From: Arenibacter hampyeongensis
GTDB taxonomy: Bacteria > Bacteroidota > Bacteroidia > Flavobacteriales > Flavobacteriaceae
DNA: 64,000 nucleotides
Assembly: GCF_002909255.1 (NCBI RefSeq)
Contig: NZ_PIOB01000003.1
Location: forward strand, 186,001 to 250,000
Reading direction: 5' to 3'
Shown: positions 50,993 to 59,779 of the stretch, piece by piece
Layout: each line of letters begins with the position of its first letter
Numbering within the stretch: the stretch's first letter is position 1
Notes under the pieces: model-generated
Databases searched by the model: none
Seen by the model: only the letters and a program-made list of their open reading frames with translations
What the model was told of the DNA's origin: nothing
Made by a program: the position numbers and the translations under genes

Positions 50993-51691
50993 CTAAAGGA
51001 TATTTTCATCTGCAAAACTAAAGTATTCTTTTTGTGTGATGATGATATGATCTAAAACTTTTATATCCAAAGCCTCTGAGGCCAATTTTAATTTTCCGGT
51101 AATTTGTTTATCGGCCTCACTGGGTCTTAATGTGCCGGAAGGATGGTTATGCGCCAGGATCAATCCTACGGCACCAAGTTCCAAGGCTTGTTTTAACACC
51201 AAACGAACGTCTACCAATGTGCCGGTAATACCTCCCTTGCTCAATTGGCCAGCATGCAGCACCGCATTGGAATTATTAAGAAAAACTATCCAAAATTCCT
51301 CATGTGGCAGTTCACCCATTTTAGGCTGCAGAAGTTCAAATACATTTTTGCTACTGCTGATTTTTGTTATTTTTTGTGCCTCTTCTCCCCTACGTCTCCG
51401 CCCGATTTCCAAAGCTGCAGCAATAGAAACAGCCTTGGCCTCCCCAATGCCCTTAAATTGCATGAGCTGTTTTATAGAAAGTTTTCCTAATTCGTTCAGG
51501 TTATTGTTTACCGATGCCAAAATACGTTTAGACAGTTCAACAGCACTTTCATTACGACTTCCAGATCCAATAAGAATGGCTATTAATTCCGCATCCGAGA
51601 GATGGGATTTACCTTTTTGTACCATTTTCTCCCGCGGTTTATCATCATCGGACCAATTTTTAATGGAGAAAGAAGTCGGCTTGTGTTGCAT
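50993..51691 (-). CDS. radC: RadC-type JAB/MPN domain protein
   Basis: 232 residues. An N-terminal helix-hairpin-helix region (LMQFKGIGEAKAVSIAAALE) is followed by the JAB metalloprotease-like domain with the motif LILAHNHPSGTLRPSEAD. In spite of the historical name, a direct role in DNA repair has not been established for the family. It is a single gene downstream of the oxidoreductase terminator in the genomic map and has no partner here. Confidence 0.95.
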   Translation of the reverse strand: MQHKPTSFSIKNWSDDDKPREKMVQKGKSHLSDAELIAILIGSGSRNESAVELSKRILASVNNNLNELGKLSIKQLMQFKGIGEAKAVSIAAALEIGRRRRGEEAQKITKISSSKNVFELLQPKMGELPHEEFWIVFLNNSNAVLHAGQLSKGGITGTLVDVRLVLKQALELGAVGLILAHNHPSGTLRPSEADKQITGKLKLASEALDIKVLDHIIITQKEYFSFADENIL

Positions 51692-51770
51692 AACCTAAAG
51701 ATAAGAATCTTAACGTTTTATCATAATTACAAAACCGAATATTACGGATAGATGGGAACATAAAATCAAC

Positions 51771-51816
51771 AAAAAAAAGCCCAGCTGCAATTCTTGTTAA
51801 AAATAGCAGCTAGGCC
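51771..51816 (-). terminator. Terminator of the second oxidoreductase/DUF1080 unit
   Basis: On the minus strand an 11-base-pair stem (including two G-U pairs) with AGCTGC and GCAGCT at its core is followed by eight U (51771-51778). It begins 28 bases after the oxidoreductase stop. Confidence 0.8.
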
Positions 51817-51843
51817 TCAGAGATAACTTAAACAGTTGAATTA

Positions 51844-53181
51844 TTAAAAATCCCTATACGGTGCGTCCAAGAACTTATTGGCTTCCGGTTCAGAAAATCT
51901 AGCGGTGTTATTATCCCAATGTAAAGTTTTATTAGGAAAACGGCCGGCAATAACCCCCAACAATATCGTTTCTGTCAATCTAGCTGCATATTCAAATGGG
52001 GCAGTACATTCGGCTTTGCCCAAACAGGCGTCCACGAATTGATGATAATGCTTATCCCCTTCAGAATCGTAATCCCTTACTGGCTCTCCTACAGCTTCCT
52101 GATCCTTAATAATGGACAGATCCAATTCCTGGTACTTACCATCTACAATAAGCCTAGGCAATTCCATGAAATGTGGTAACAAAAGTCTTCCTTTTTCACC
52201 TATAAACATGGCTCCTTGACCTGGTAATTTCTCTTTGTTGGGCAGTACCAAATCCTTGTGCTTCTCCGGCGCCCCTTTACCATCATACCAAATCCATTTT
52301 AAGGTATCTGCGGTAAATTCAGTTCCGGGAAAGGTATAGGTAACGGTATTTTTTTCAGGGAATCCGAATCCCGTGGGTTTTCTGCACTGGTTTTTTATGG
52401 TCATGGGCACGTCCAGTTTAAGTGCGTTATAAGGAGTATCAAAAATATGTACTCCCATATCCCCCAAGGTACCACAACCGTAGTCCAATAACTTTCTCCA
52501 GTTGGCCGGATGGTAATACCCTTCCTTATATGGTCTTTCTGCAGAAGTTCCCAACCAAAGGTTCCAATCCAAATTTTCGGGAACCGGATCGGACCCTTTT
52601 GGTTCCGGCCCGTCGAATCCCCAATTCTTGGGACTCCATGCCCTAACGGTACTCACTTTTCCTATAATTCCAGATTGGATCAATAATGTTGCCAGTTTAT
52701 AATCATAGAAAGAATGTACTTGAATTCCCATTTGGGTCACCAAGTTTTTTTCCGTGGCCATCTTCCTCATCGCCCTAGCTTCGGCTACGTGGTGGGTAAG
52801 GGGCTTTTGACAATATACAGGCTTACCTATTTCCATGGCCATCATTGAAGCGGGAGCATGGGTATGATCCGGTGTAGAGACTATTACCGCATCTATATCG
52901 TTCTTCATTTCCTTGAGCATCACCCTGTAATCCTTATAGACTACAGCATTGGGGTGCAATTTTTTGGCTTCGGCCAGTGCATTGGAATCCACATCACAAA
53001 GTGCCACCACATCCACCAATTCATGTGAAGATATGGAGGCCAGATCATTTCCCCCCATATTACTAACACCGATATGTGCCGTCCTCAAACGACCATTTTT
53101 GGACAATGCCCAAACAGAGGATGGCAATAGCGCCGTTAAACCCAAAGCAGCGGTACTTTTTAGAAAGTCTCTTTTTTTCAT
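51844..53181 (-). CDS. Gfo/Idh/MocA family oxidoreductase (second copy), Tat-like signal
   Basis: 445 residues. The N-terminus KKRDFLKSTAALGLTALLPS resembles a Tat signal with Lys-Arg in place of Arg-Arg. The Rossmann motif is TAHIGVSNMGGND at about residues 34-46; the EKP motif is replaced by QKP (YCQKPLT), as in a known subgroup. The C-terminal domain has LGDMGVHIFDTPYNALKL. It shares layout but low identity with the copy at 3243-4511, so the two probably act on different sugars. It is 96 bases downstream of a DUF1080 gene. Confidence 0.9.
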   Translation of the reverse strand: MKKRDFLKSTAALGLTALLPSSVWALSKNGRLRTAHIGVSNMGGNDLASISSHELVDVVALCDVDSNALAEAKKLHPNAVVYKDYRVMLKEMKNDIDAVIVSTPDHTHAPASMMAMEIGKPVYCQKPLTHHVAEARAMRKMATEKNLVTQMGIQVHSFYDYKLATLLIQSGIIGKVSTVRAWSPKNWGFDGPEPKGSDPVPENLDWNLWLGTSAERPYKEGYYHPANWRKLLDYGCGTLGDMGVHIFDTPYNALKLDVPMTIKNQCRKPTGFGFPEKNTVTYTFPGTEFTADTLKWIWYDGKGAPEKHKDLVLPNKEKLPGQGAMFIGEKGRLLLPHFMELPRLIVDGKYQELDLSIIKDQEAVGEPVRDYDSEGDKHYHQFVDACLGKAECTAPFEYAARLTETILLGVIAGRFPNKTLHWDNNTARFSEPEANKFLDAPYRDF

Positions 53182-53221
53182 ATGTATATTTTAATTTTTT
53201 TATCAGTTATAGGTAAGCCAT

Positions 53222-53240
53222 AATGATTAAAATAATCATT
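53222..53240 (-). other. AT-rich inverted repeat between DUF1080 gene and oxidoreductase
   Basis: AATGATTA (53222-53229) and TAATCATT (53233-53240) form an 8-base-pair palindrome with a 3-base centre in the 96-base gap before the oxidoreductase ATG. It could be an operator or a weak RNA hairpin; nothing more can be said. Confidence 0.3.
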
Positions 53241-53277
53241 CCCCTCTGTGAAATGGATTATTGTAAACAGTTACGTT

Positions 53278-54072
53278 TTATAATTTTCTAATTTTTATAT
53301 TTCTAAACCAAATGGGACTTGAATGATCCTGAAATCCAATATAACCAGTTTTAAACCGACCATAATGCTCTTCATTCTTCCATTTTCCTGAATTCTTTTT
53401 TTCATACCAATCCTTGGACCAAGGCACAAAAGATAGCACTTTTTTCCCATTGAGCCAGTGCTCTACTTTTTCTGGGGTAAAGACTATTTTGGAGGAGTTC
53501 CATTCACCTACAGGGTTCAACATTTTTTGATCGGGATCGGCTACATGCATTGCATAGTCAGAAGCGGTCTGTTGTAAGGGTTGAAGTGCCGCTGGATTTT
53601 CTGTATGCCCAAGACTAAGATTATATGCTGTAAGATCGTGAATCTTCGCATAGTTTTCATCATCGATCAATTGATATTCCGGGGAAATATTTGGTGGCCC
53701 GGCATTGGGTATTCCTTCCTTTAAGTGGTAAAAAATCCCACTATTCCCCCCTTCTGGCAATTTCCATTCAACGTAAAACTCAAAGTTATCAAACTCTTCC
53801 AAGCCGTAAATTATATCCTTTCCTCCAGTATAATCCTGCTCCAGCCCCAATTCGGTATCAAATGTCAATACACTATCCTTTACTACCCAACCAGGAGGTA
53901 ATGTATCTCCGTTATAAGCACGCCATCCGTTGGTAGTGACTCCATTAAACAAGTATGTCCAGTTTTCGGTTTCTACTATAGTTTCAGGTTTAACATCAGC
54001 GTCGGTTTTGGTCTTAGATTTGCATGAAGACAGAACTAAAGCCACAGAAAAGAAGGTCAACAATAATTTCAT
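53278..54072 (-). CDS. DUF1080 lipoprotein (3-keto-disaccharide hydrolase family)
   Basis: 264 residues. The signal peptide ends in VALVLSSCKSK, with the lipidation Cys at about residue 17. A single DUF1080 domain spans about 38-264: YLFNGVTTNGWRAYNG, FYVEWKLPEGGNSGIFYHLK, PVGEWNSSKIVFTPEKVEHW and a C-terminal GYIGFQDHSSPIWFRNIKI. Family members act on, or bind, glycosides that a Gfo/Idh/MocA enzyme has oxidised at C3. The gene lies directly upstream of such an oxidoreductase, mirroring the arrangement at the left end of the window. Confidence 0.92.
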   Translation of the reverse strand: MKLLLTFFSVALVLSSCKSKTKTDADVKPETIVETENWTYLFNGVTTNGWRAYNGDTLPPGWVVKDSVLTFDTELGLEQDYTGGKDIIYGLEEFDNFEFYVEWKLPEGGNSGIFYHLKEGIPNAGPPNISPEYQLIDDENYAKIHDLTAYNLSLGHTENPAALQPLQQTASDYAMHVADPDQKMLNPVGEWNSSKIVFTPEKVEHWLNGKKVLSFVPWSKDWYEKKNSGKWKNEEHYGRFKTGYIGFQDHSSPIWFRNIKIRKL

Positions 54073-54153
54073 TCGATTATTTTATTTGTAGTATTTATAA
54101 AAAGTTGAAGATAAAAATTTTTTCACAAATGACTTAAAATATAAAAGCGTAAT

Positions 54154-54651
54154 TTAATCTGATTCCAATTCCTTTAGCAAACTGGCCATATTTAGAGGTT
54201 TGGTAAACATTACCAAGGAGCCGTCCGGCTCATAGGTCCAAAGACTTTTTGGTCGATCCCAATATAGCTCCACCCCATTCCCATCTGGGTCATCCAGATA
54301 AAGAGCTTCCGAAACACCATGATCGCTGGCCCCCGTTAAAGGATATTGGGCATTGTGCAAACGCGTGTATATTTCTGCAAGATCTTTTCTTGTTGGATAT
54401 AAAATTGCAGTGTGAAACAAGCCAACACTATTGGCAGATGCAGGAGGTTGCCCTTTAGTATGCCAGGTGTTTAAACCAATATGATGGTGGTAACCACCAG
54501 CTGAAATAAAGGCTGCTTGGTTTCCATACAAGGTAGTTACTTCAAACCCCAAAAGATCGCAATAAAAATTTAGCGACCGCCCCAGGTCTGCTACTTTTAA
54601 GTGAACATGCCCAATTCGTGTCTGGGAGGGTATGGTGTATTCATTTTCCAT
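54154..54651 (-). CDS. VOC family protein (glyoxalase/extradiol dioxygenase fold)
   Basis: 165 residues with two beta-alpha-beta-beta-beta modules. Metal-ligand candidates are the His of IGHVHLKVADLGRS, the His of VGLFHTAILYP, and the Glu of LDDPDGNGVELYWDRP; GGYHHHIGLNTWH marks the module core. It resembles the CatE/YfiE group annotated as catechol 2,3-dioxygenase. The metal, oxygenase or isomerase activity cannot be told. It is 81 bases upstream of the DUF1080 gene on the same strand. Confidence 0.88.
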   Translation of the reverse strand: MENEYTIPSQTRIGHVHLKVADLGRSLNFYCDLLGFEVTTLYGNQAAFISAGGYHHHIGLNTWHTKGQPPASANSVGLFHTAILYPTRKDLAEIYTRLHNAQYPLTGASDHGVSEALYLDDPDGNGVELYWDRPKSLWTYEPDGSLVMFTKPLNMASLLKELESD

Positions 54652-54729
54652 ATAAGAAAGGTATTTAGCTACAGATAAATACTAATTCACGATTCCGTAC
54701 TAGAATTAATCCAGTAACTACAAGCTTTA

Positions 54730-55092
54730 TCAATACTTATAAATTCTTGCAGCGTATGTTGAAGTAGTGTCTATAGGATAAAAAGCTATGGGATAATTTC
54801 CGCTGGGCTTATAATTGGGCATTTCCACAACCTTGACAGTAGGAAAGATAGCTGTTGATCCATGATTATCGATCAAATTATCCAATTGATCTTTATAATT
54901 GAAGTCAAAAACGATAGTATCCTTTAAGGTACTTGCACGCTTTTTAAAAGCATTGGCCTCATGATCGCTCCAATCCTTTTCCAAAAAATTGTTATTATCA
55001 TCTTCGGTATTGGCCAATTTAGGGTATTGTTGTGCATTTAAACTATTGCCAATTAAAAATAATACTGAACAAAAAAAGATGAATTGTTTCAT
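54730..55092 (-). CDS. Small secreted protein of unknown function
   Basis: 120 residues with a signal peptide (FIFFCSVLFLIGNSLNAQQ). The mature part is charged, then beta-rich, and ends in PSGNYPIAFYPIDTTSTYAA. No family is recognised. It is followed (in transcription) by the VOC gene and preceded by the Cys-rich lipoprotein gene. Confidence 0.7.
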   Translation of the reverse strand: MKQFIFFCSVLFLIGNSLNAQQYPKLANTEDDNNNFLEKDWSDHEANAFKKRASTLKDTIVFDFNYKDQLDNLIDNHGSTAIFPTVKVVEMPNYKPSGNYPIAFYPIDTTSTYAARIYKY

Positions 55093-55129
55093 TTTATATT
55101 TTTTGTAGGCGCCACTTAGGTAGGAATAT

Positions 55130-55594
55130 TTAAAATTCCCCGCAGTGAATCCCTTTTTCGTATTGTTCCCTCAACGCATTTACAGCATTTTTTAATCCCT
55201 CAGGCGCGTTTCCGTACTCAAAGGTCACCTTGTATTTTTTACCGGAAAATTCTTCGATTTCCAACCATTCTGCCCCACCATCCGCACAATCAGGGCATCC
55301 TATGATTTCGGGCAGTGAAAAAAATTCACTTAAATCTACTGTTTTTTTAAAAGAATCCCAACTAATCTTGGTCAAGTTTTCGGTACATTTAATGGGTGTC
55401 ACTTGATCGTTCCAACCTGAACGGGAATAGGTTACTTTGCCCAACTTAAGCAACATGGCATGTGTACAATAGCCCACACACATTCCAAAGGAAGTCCCAT
55501 AACCCATCTGTTTGATTTCCGAAGGGTTACCCTCATTTTTTTCGCAAGAAATCAGTAAGCCGACCATAATAACAAGAAATAAGTAATTTTTCAT
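55130..55594 (-). CDS. Cys-rich putative lipoprotein of unknown function
   Basis: 154 residues from the ATG of MKNYLFLVIMVGLLISCEKN, whose Cys is the lipidation site; an ATG 11 codons upstream is less likely because it would move the signal peptide. The mature protein has two Cys groups, GMCVGYCTHAM and IGCPDCADGGAEWLEIEEF, spaced as CxxxC and CxxC, which could bind a metal or form disulfides. No family is firmly recognised. Confidence 0.72.
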   Translation of the reverse strand: MKNYLFLVIMVGLLISCEKNEGNPSEIKQMGYGTSFGMCVGYCTHAMLLKLGKVTYSRSGWNDQVTPIKCTENLTKISWDSFKKTVDLSEFFSLPEIIGCPDCADGGAEWLEIEEFSGKKYKVTFEYGNAPEGLKNAVNALREQYEKGIHCGEF

Positions 55595-55775
55595 CATCTG
55601 TTTGGGTATTAAAAACAACTGCATCATAGGGGATTTCGCAAAGTGATTCCCAGTCGGTCAATTGTTTTTATTTAGATGTAAATGTTCAATTTAGGTTGCG
55701 TGGACCCATTATTCCCTTTACGAAACACTCTATCCCCAATGGCAATAAAGATCATAAAACACAACGGTTTAACAG

Positions 55776-55898
55776 CTAGGTATTGACTAAAAAATATAAA
55801 GGAACAATCAGCGCCAATGAAAATTGTCCATATATTAAAAAGAATGAATAATGATTAGCAGGACCAATAATAATTGCCCAGAGTAAATTGAAGATCAA
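55776..55898 (-). CDS. Possible 40-residue hydrophobic protein or gene remnant
   Basis: A frame with a TTG start encodes two hydrophobic stretches, NLLWAIIIGPANHYSF and QFSLALIVPLYFLVNT, separated by a short polar link, a composition that suits a membrane hairpin. It starts 12 bases after the stop of the upstream four-helix membrane protein gene and is open further upstream without an ATG. It may be a small co-transcribed gene or the decayed end of a larger one. The remaining 150 or so bases toward 55628 show nothing. Confidence 0.25.
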   Translation of the reverse strand: MIFNLLWAIIIGPANHYSFFLIYGQFSLALIVPLYFLVNT

Positions 55899-55909
55899 TT
55901 GCCCTACAA

Positions 55910-56251
55910 CTATGTCTTTGCAGTTATAAGCATTTTCAGTACCTCCTTATTGAATATAATAAATAAAATAATTAAAAAGATAAAAACAGGATTAATCAAA
56001 AAAGAGCCAACACCGAACTTTAATGAAACATAAAAAACGTCGATCAAACTAAATAATCCCGCTATTAAAGTTAGTCCAAAAGCAAATAGGTAGATCTTCT
56101 TATTGATAAAGTAAAAGCAGGAAGAAAAGCTCAACCATCCAATCCCAATATATAGCGTTCCGTCCAATTTAGCATCCATAAATAAATTCATACCCATGGA
56201 TATAAAAACTAGAATTATGGCCATCAATAAGGGTATTATATCTTTATTCAT
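55910..56251 (-). CDS. Small membrane protein of unknown function
   Basis: 113 residues with about four transmembrane helices (IIPLLMAIILVFISMGMNLF, LYIGIGWLSFSSCFYF, IYLFAFGLTLIAGLFSLIDV, INPVFIFLIILFIIF) and little outside the membrane. There is no signal peptide or recognised family. A possible hydrophobic mini-gene follows after 12 bases. The 218-base gap upstream holds no convincing gene. Confidence 0.7.
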   Translation of the reverse strand: MNKDIIPLLMAIILVFISMGMNLFMDAKLDGTLYIGIGWLSFSSCFYFINKKIYLFAFGLTLIAGLFSLIDVFYVSLKFGVGSFLINPVFIFLIILFIIFNKEVLKMLITAKT

Positions 56252-56469
56252 CTATAAATTATCTATTGAACTAAATTTGTAATGTCTGATATTATAAAAA
56301 CCGAAATTTCACCTCTACCCGCACCGACAAGTTTTAAATATCGTTATTTTCATCTTAGCCAGAAAGAAAATAGTCAGTTTTCAGCTACAATCCAAATCCC
56401 TTATGCTCCAACCAATGGTGCCCAGCTTTAATATCTGGAGATATCCACAAAGGTTTTAGAATTTATTGG

Positions 56470-57546
56470 CTATGTGGTCGCCTCCCCAATAAGAATCCCT
56501 ATCACCTCTTCCAAGGTATCCAAAACCCCGGGGTTAGTACAATTTATTAGAATAGAAAACACCATATCCTGTTCAGGATATATGTAGAATACCGCGTAAC
56601 CGCCTACCCCGTTCCCCACATGACCATAATAGGTTCTGCCCCATTTGTCCTGTGTTACTTGCCAACCTAGACCATAGTAAGTTGGTGTCCCATTAATAAT
56701 CCCGGAAGTAAGGAATTGGGACTGAGTTTTATTCTCCCTAAACATGGAATCCAAATATAACTGTCCAAAAAGTGCAATGTCCGAAGAAGTGGACAAATAG
56801 CCACCTCCGGCCAGTTTGTAAGTATTATTTACTGGGATGGCCATCCTAAATCCCAGCCTTCCCCTTGAATAAAAAGTGGTACAGTTAGGTGGGGGCTCAC
56901 CGGGAACTTCAGGGAACGTATTTTTTAATCCATAAGGCTCCAATATTTTTTCCCGAACATAATCGGCAAAGGGGATACCACTAACTTCTTGCATGGCCAA
57001 AGAAATCAGCACCCAGTCAAAACTGGTATACTGAAAGCCTTTTCCTGGCTCAAAAAGAAGTTTGTCATCCTGAAACAAAGCAAGAGCCTCCTTAATGGTC
57101 ATCGGCCTATTTAATCCATATTCACCACCGCGATAACCTCTTATTCCAGCAGTATGTCCCGCCAACTGACGCAAGGTAATGTCGAACTCCTTTTTTGGAA
57201 AGTAAGGAAGATATTCATAAATAGATGTATCCAGATCCAACAGTCCTTCCTCTACCATGGTGGCCAAGGCGGAGGCGGAAATGGGTTTGGATACACTGGC
57301 TACCCTAAAAATTGCGCTTTGCGGTTCTATGGAAGTTTGTTGTTCAACATCGGCATATCCATAGCCTTTCTCAAAAAAAACTTCATTGTTTTTGCGAACA
57401 GTAATTGCCAGACCTGGAACCCGCTGGTCATCTATAAGCTTTTGTAAGATTTGATCCGCCTGGGCCTTGCCCAATAATTGCCTGTACGCCCCGATTACCC
57501 TTTGGGAAGCAAAAAAATTCTTTAAATATTTTAAAATGGGATTCAT
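56470..57546 (-). CDS. Serine beta-lactamase-like hydrolase (class C / DD-peptidase fold)
   Basis: 358 residues. The catalytic SxxK is SVSK at 84-87 in FRVASVSKPISASALATMVE. The second motif is probably YTSFDW in place of YxN, and the third is HVGNGVGGYAVF in place of KTG, as in esterase or peptidase members of the family. No signal peptide is visible, so it may act in the cytoplasm, or its start may be misread; no better start exists before an upstream stop. The substrate (peptide, ester or beta-lactam) is unknown. Confidence 0.88.
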   Translation of the reverse strand: MNPILKYLKNFFASQRVIGAYRQLLGKAQADQILQKLIDDQRVPGLAITVRKNNEVFFEKGYGYADVEQQTSIEPQSAIFRVASVSKPISASALATMVEEGLLDLDTSIYEYLPYFPKKEFDITLRQLAGHTAGIRGYRGGEYGLNRPMTIKEALALFQDDKLLFEPGKGFQYTSFDWVLISLAMQEVSGIPFADYVREKILEPYGLKNTFPEVPGEPPPNCTTFYSRGRLGFRMAIPVNNTYKLAGGGYLSTSSDIALFGQLYLDSMFRENKTQSQFLTSGIINGTPTYYGLGWQVTQDKWGRTYYGHVGNGVGGYAVFYIYPEQDMVFSILINCTNPGVLDTLEEVIGILIGEATT

Positions 57547-57675
57547 CGGGTGGCTATGGGTTAATATAAAGGCCTGTCTGTAATGTGCCTCACTAGGTAA
57601 TTTCTACTACCAATTCCTGGGAGTAATCCTCTTTAACAGTTAAACTGGCAACTGCGCGCCAGCAGCAGTACCTAC

Positions 57676-58485
57676 TCACTCACTAAAAATAAGTTCCCCC
57701 TTATACAATTGCTCCACCTCCACTACAGCTGGTCTATTAAAACTTACCACATCCCCAGTACCGCGCAAGGTACCCTTTAGGGATTGTTGTGGGCTAATCC
57801 GCATATCGTTGGAACCTCTGTGGTTAAAACTAACATTTTCTGCAATTAAGGCCTTTGCTTCCAAGCGGGAATCACCAGCCGCAAAAACTATATTAAAATT
57901 AAGCGTTTTGCCCCGCAAATTATAAAATGAAATACCATTGGAGACAATGGCCAAACTTTGGGTATCCAATTCCAGGTTAAACTCGCCGCTGGTATAGCCG
58001 GCGTCAGGATCATTAAAGCTTTCAGAAATAAGATTTAAACTCGGGAAGGCCAATACCCCATCACTTAAAATATCCTGTCCCGTACTACTTCTGATTTCCG
58101 AAATATTGGGAGCCGTAACATATACCTTGGTAAGGCCATATTTTCTGGTAAAATTACAATCATTGGTATCGCGTAACAACAAGCGGCCATCCTCCACGGC
58201 CACCTCAACCTCGTTACGCAAATATTCCCCTGTTTCCACTTCTACTTTTAAAGTAATTCCCTGTTTAAGGGTCAGTTGTACATTTTCGTAAACCGTAATC
58301 CTGGTAAAATCGGGCACTTCTACAATCTCTCTAGTAATGTCACCTGCATTTTGAAAGCAATCAGAGGCGTTTTCACTGTTACAATTCCAAAGCAAGAACA
58401 TTGCAGACATAAGCATGCTGCATCTGGAAACAATTTCCAAGCCATTCCTCCAGCCAAATCTTATCATCAAAATTAAATAATTCAT
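57676..58485 (-). CDS. DUF2807 (head GIN domain) putative lipoprotein
   Basis: 269 residues. The hydrophobic N-terminus leads to a lipobox-like [12 protein letters not shown] near residue 35, so the true start may be the Met of [12 protein letters not shown], some 23 codons later. The body is a DUF2807 beta-helix: [42 protein letters not shown] and the final [20 protein letters not shown] with GTGDVVSF. These proteins are common in Bacteroidota surfaces; the role is unknown. A tiny frame overlaps its stop by 4 bases. Confidence 0.85.
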   Translation of the reverse strand: MNYLILMIRFGWRNGLEIVSRCSMLMSAMFLLWNCNSENASDCFQNAGDITREIVEVPDFTRITVYENVQLTLKQGITLKVEVETGEYLRNEVEVAVEDGRLLLRDTNDCNFTRKYGLTKVYVTAPNISEIRSSTGQDILSDGVLAFPSLNLISESFNDPDAGYTSGEFNLELDTQSLAIVSNGISFYNLRGKTLNFNIVFAAGDSRLEAKALIAENVSFNHRGSNDMRISPQQSLKGTLRGTGDVVSFNRPAVVEVEQLYKGELIFSE

Positions 58486-58539
58486 GCTATTAAATCTTTA
58501 AAACTTACTGTTAGGCATTACAGTCAAATCTTTTTTGCA

Positions 58540-59637
58540 CTATAACCGTACCCCTACCCCAAATTCCACAGCTTCGGCTTTTGCACCATGGGATTTTAAG
58601 GTTACGGCCCCGTAGACCTTGTCCGAAAAATATCGCTTAAGGCCAATTCTATTGTACACCTTCCCTTCAAAATCAAATGGATAATACACATAATACCCCA
58701 ACTGGGCTATAACAGACATTTTATTGATAAAAAGTTCATGCCCTAAAAATAGACCAACCCGCTTATAATCGTCATCAGGTTGCACTCCATATTCCGGGAA
58801 TGCTACCGATTGATAGCGTATAAGCTCCTTCAAAAAGTTGGAAAAATACAGGTCGGCACCAAACTGCAGGGCACTTCTTCTGGTAAAACGTTTGTCCACA
58901 TAGGCCGAAAAAATATAAAAGGCATATTGTCCGGAATCCACTACATCGCTTTCATTAATACCTGACCTGAAGGCCAGATTATACCGAATTGGCTCTGTAA
59001 TCTTTAATTTTTCAGATCGTAAATAATCCCTTTCCAAACCACCATCCAAATCGTAGGTTAACCCCACATTTAGGGCCATAGTATTGGTAGAGGTATTTGG
59101 AGCAGTAACATTGGCATTGGAATAATGAATTAGGGAGATTCCGGCCTTAAGGCCCAAGCCTTTAAATATATTCTCCTTTTGATAGTTCAACATTAAATAG
59201 GTAGAACTCAAAAAATGGGAACCATAGGCGTTGTTCCTAAAATTCTCGTTCTTATCAAATGGGTTGGTGTTATAGGCCACCCCCTGCCCTAGCCTGAATT
59301 GAAGATTTCTTTTAAAAAAATAGAAATTATAGTGTGCGTAGAGCCCAAAATTCTCGCCCAAAGTACTACTGTTCATATTCTGATAGACGAATGAAAAACC
59401 GGTATCGGGATAATTATATAACTGTTGCCACTCTTCCTCCCCATAGGTTTTCCTATTATATCCCAAGATAAATCCCCCAGGATGATTGGTAATCAAATGG
59501 GAAATATCAGGATTGTGCAAGAGCACGGAACCATAGTACTGGCTAATATCCAAGGTATATCTCTTGGTTTCTTGGGAGTTTTGTGAAAAGCAAAAAGCTG
59601 TCGACAGACAGCCTATAAGAAATAGCCTTAGTTTCAT
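58540..59637 (-). CDS. Outer-membrane acyloxyacyl hydrolase, PagL-like
   Basis: 365 residues from the ATG of MKLRLFLIGCLST; a TTG three codons upstream lies inside a perfect TAnnTTTG box (59651-59644), so it is rejected. A signal peptide ends at CFSQ. The barrel contains the lipid A deacylase signature HYSNA in GISLIHYSNANVTAP, with the His and Ser of the PagL active site. Members remove an acyl chain from lipid A in the outer membrane. The protein is about twice the length of Pseudomonas PagL, as is common in Bacteroidota. Confidence 0.82.
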   Translation of the reverse strand: MKLRLFLIGCLSTAFCFSQNSQETKRYTLDISQYYGSVLLHNPDISHLITNHPGGFILGYNRKTYGEEEWQQLYNYPDTGFSFVYQNMNSSTLGENFGLYAHYNFYFFKRNLQFRLGQGVAYNTNPFDKNENFRNNAYGSHFLSSTYLMLNYQKENIFKGLGLKAGISLIHYSNANVTAPNTSTNTMALNVGLTYDLDGGLERDYLRSEKLKITEPIRYNLAFRSGINESDVVDSGQYAFYIFSAYVDKRFTRRSALQFGADLYFSNFLKELIRYQSVAFPEYGVQPDDDYKRVGLFLGHELFINKMSVIAQLGYYVYYPFDFEGKVYNRIGLKRYFSDKVYGAVTLKSHGAKAEAVEFGVGVRL

Positions 59638-59779
59638 GGGGAGCAAATGTAATGAAAAATTAAAAATAGGGGTTTCTAAAACTTGGCAATACTTCTAGCC
59701 CACACATGAACTCCTGAAATTAATTCAATGCAGAACCTTTTCCAATCCGTTTCACGGACATTGTCACAGAAGGCAACCT

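Noticed and set aside
56282-56431. A 49-codon plus-strand frame with ATG in the gap between the membrane protein and the beta-lactamase-like gene
   Set aside because: A perfect TAAATTTG box at 56272-56279 would start the transcript after the ATG, no -33 element is seen, the codon pattern is weak and the peptide matches nothing I know.
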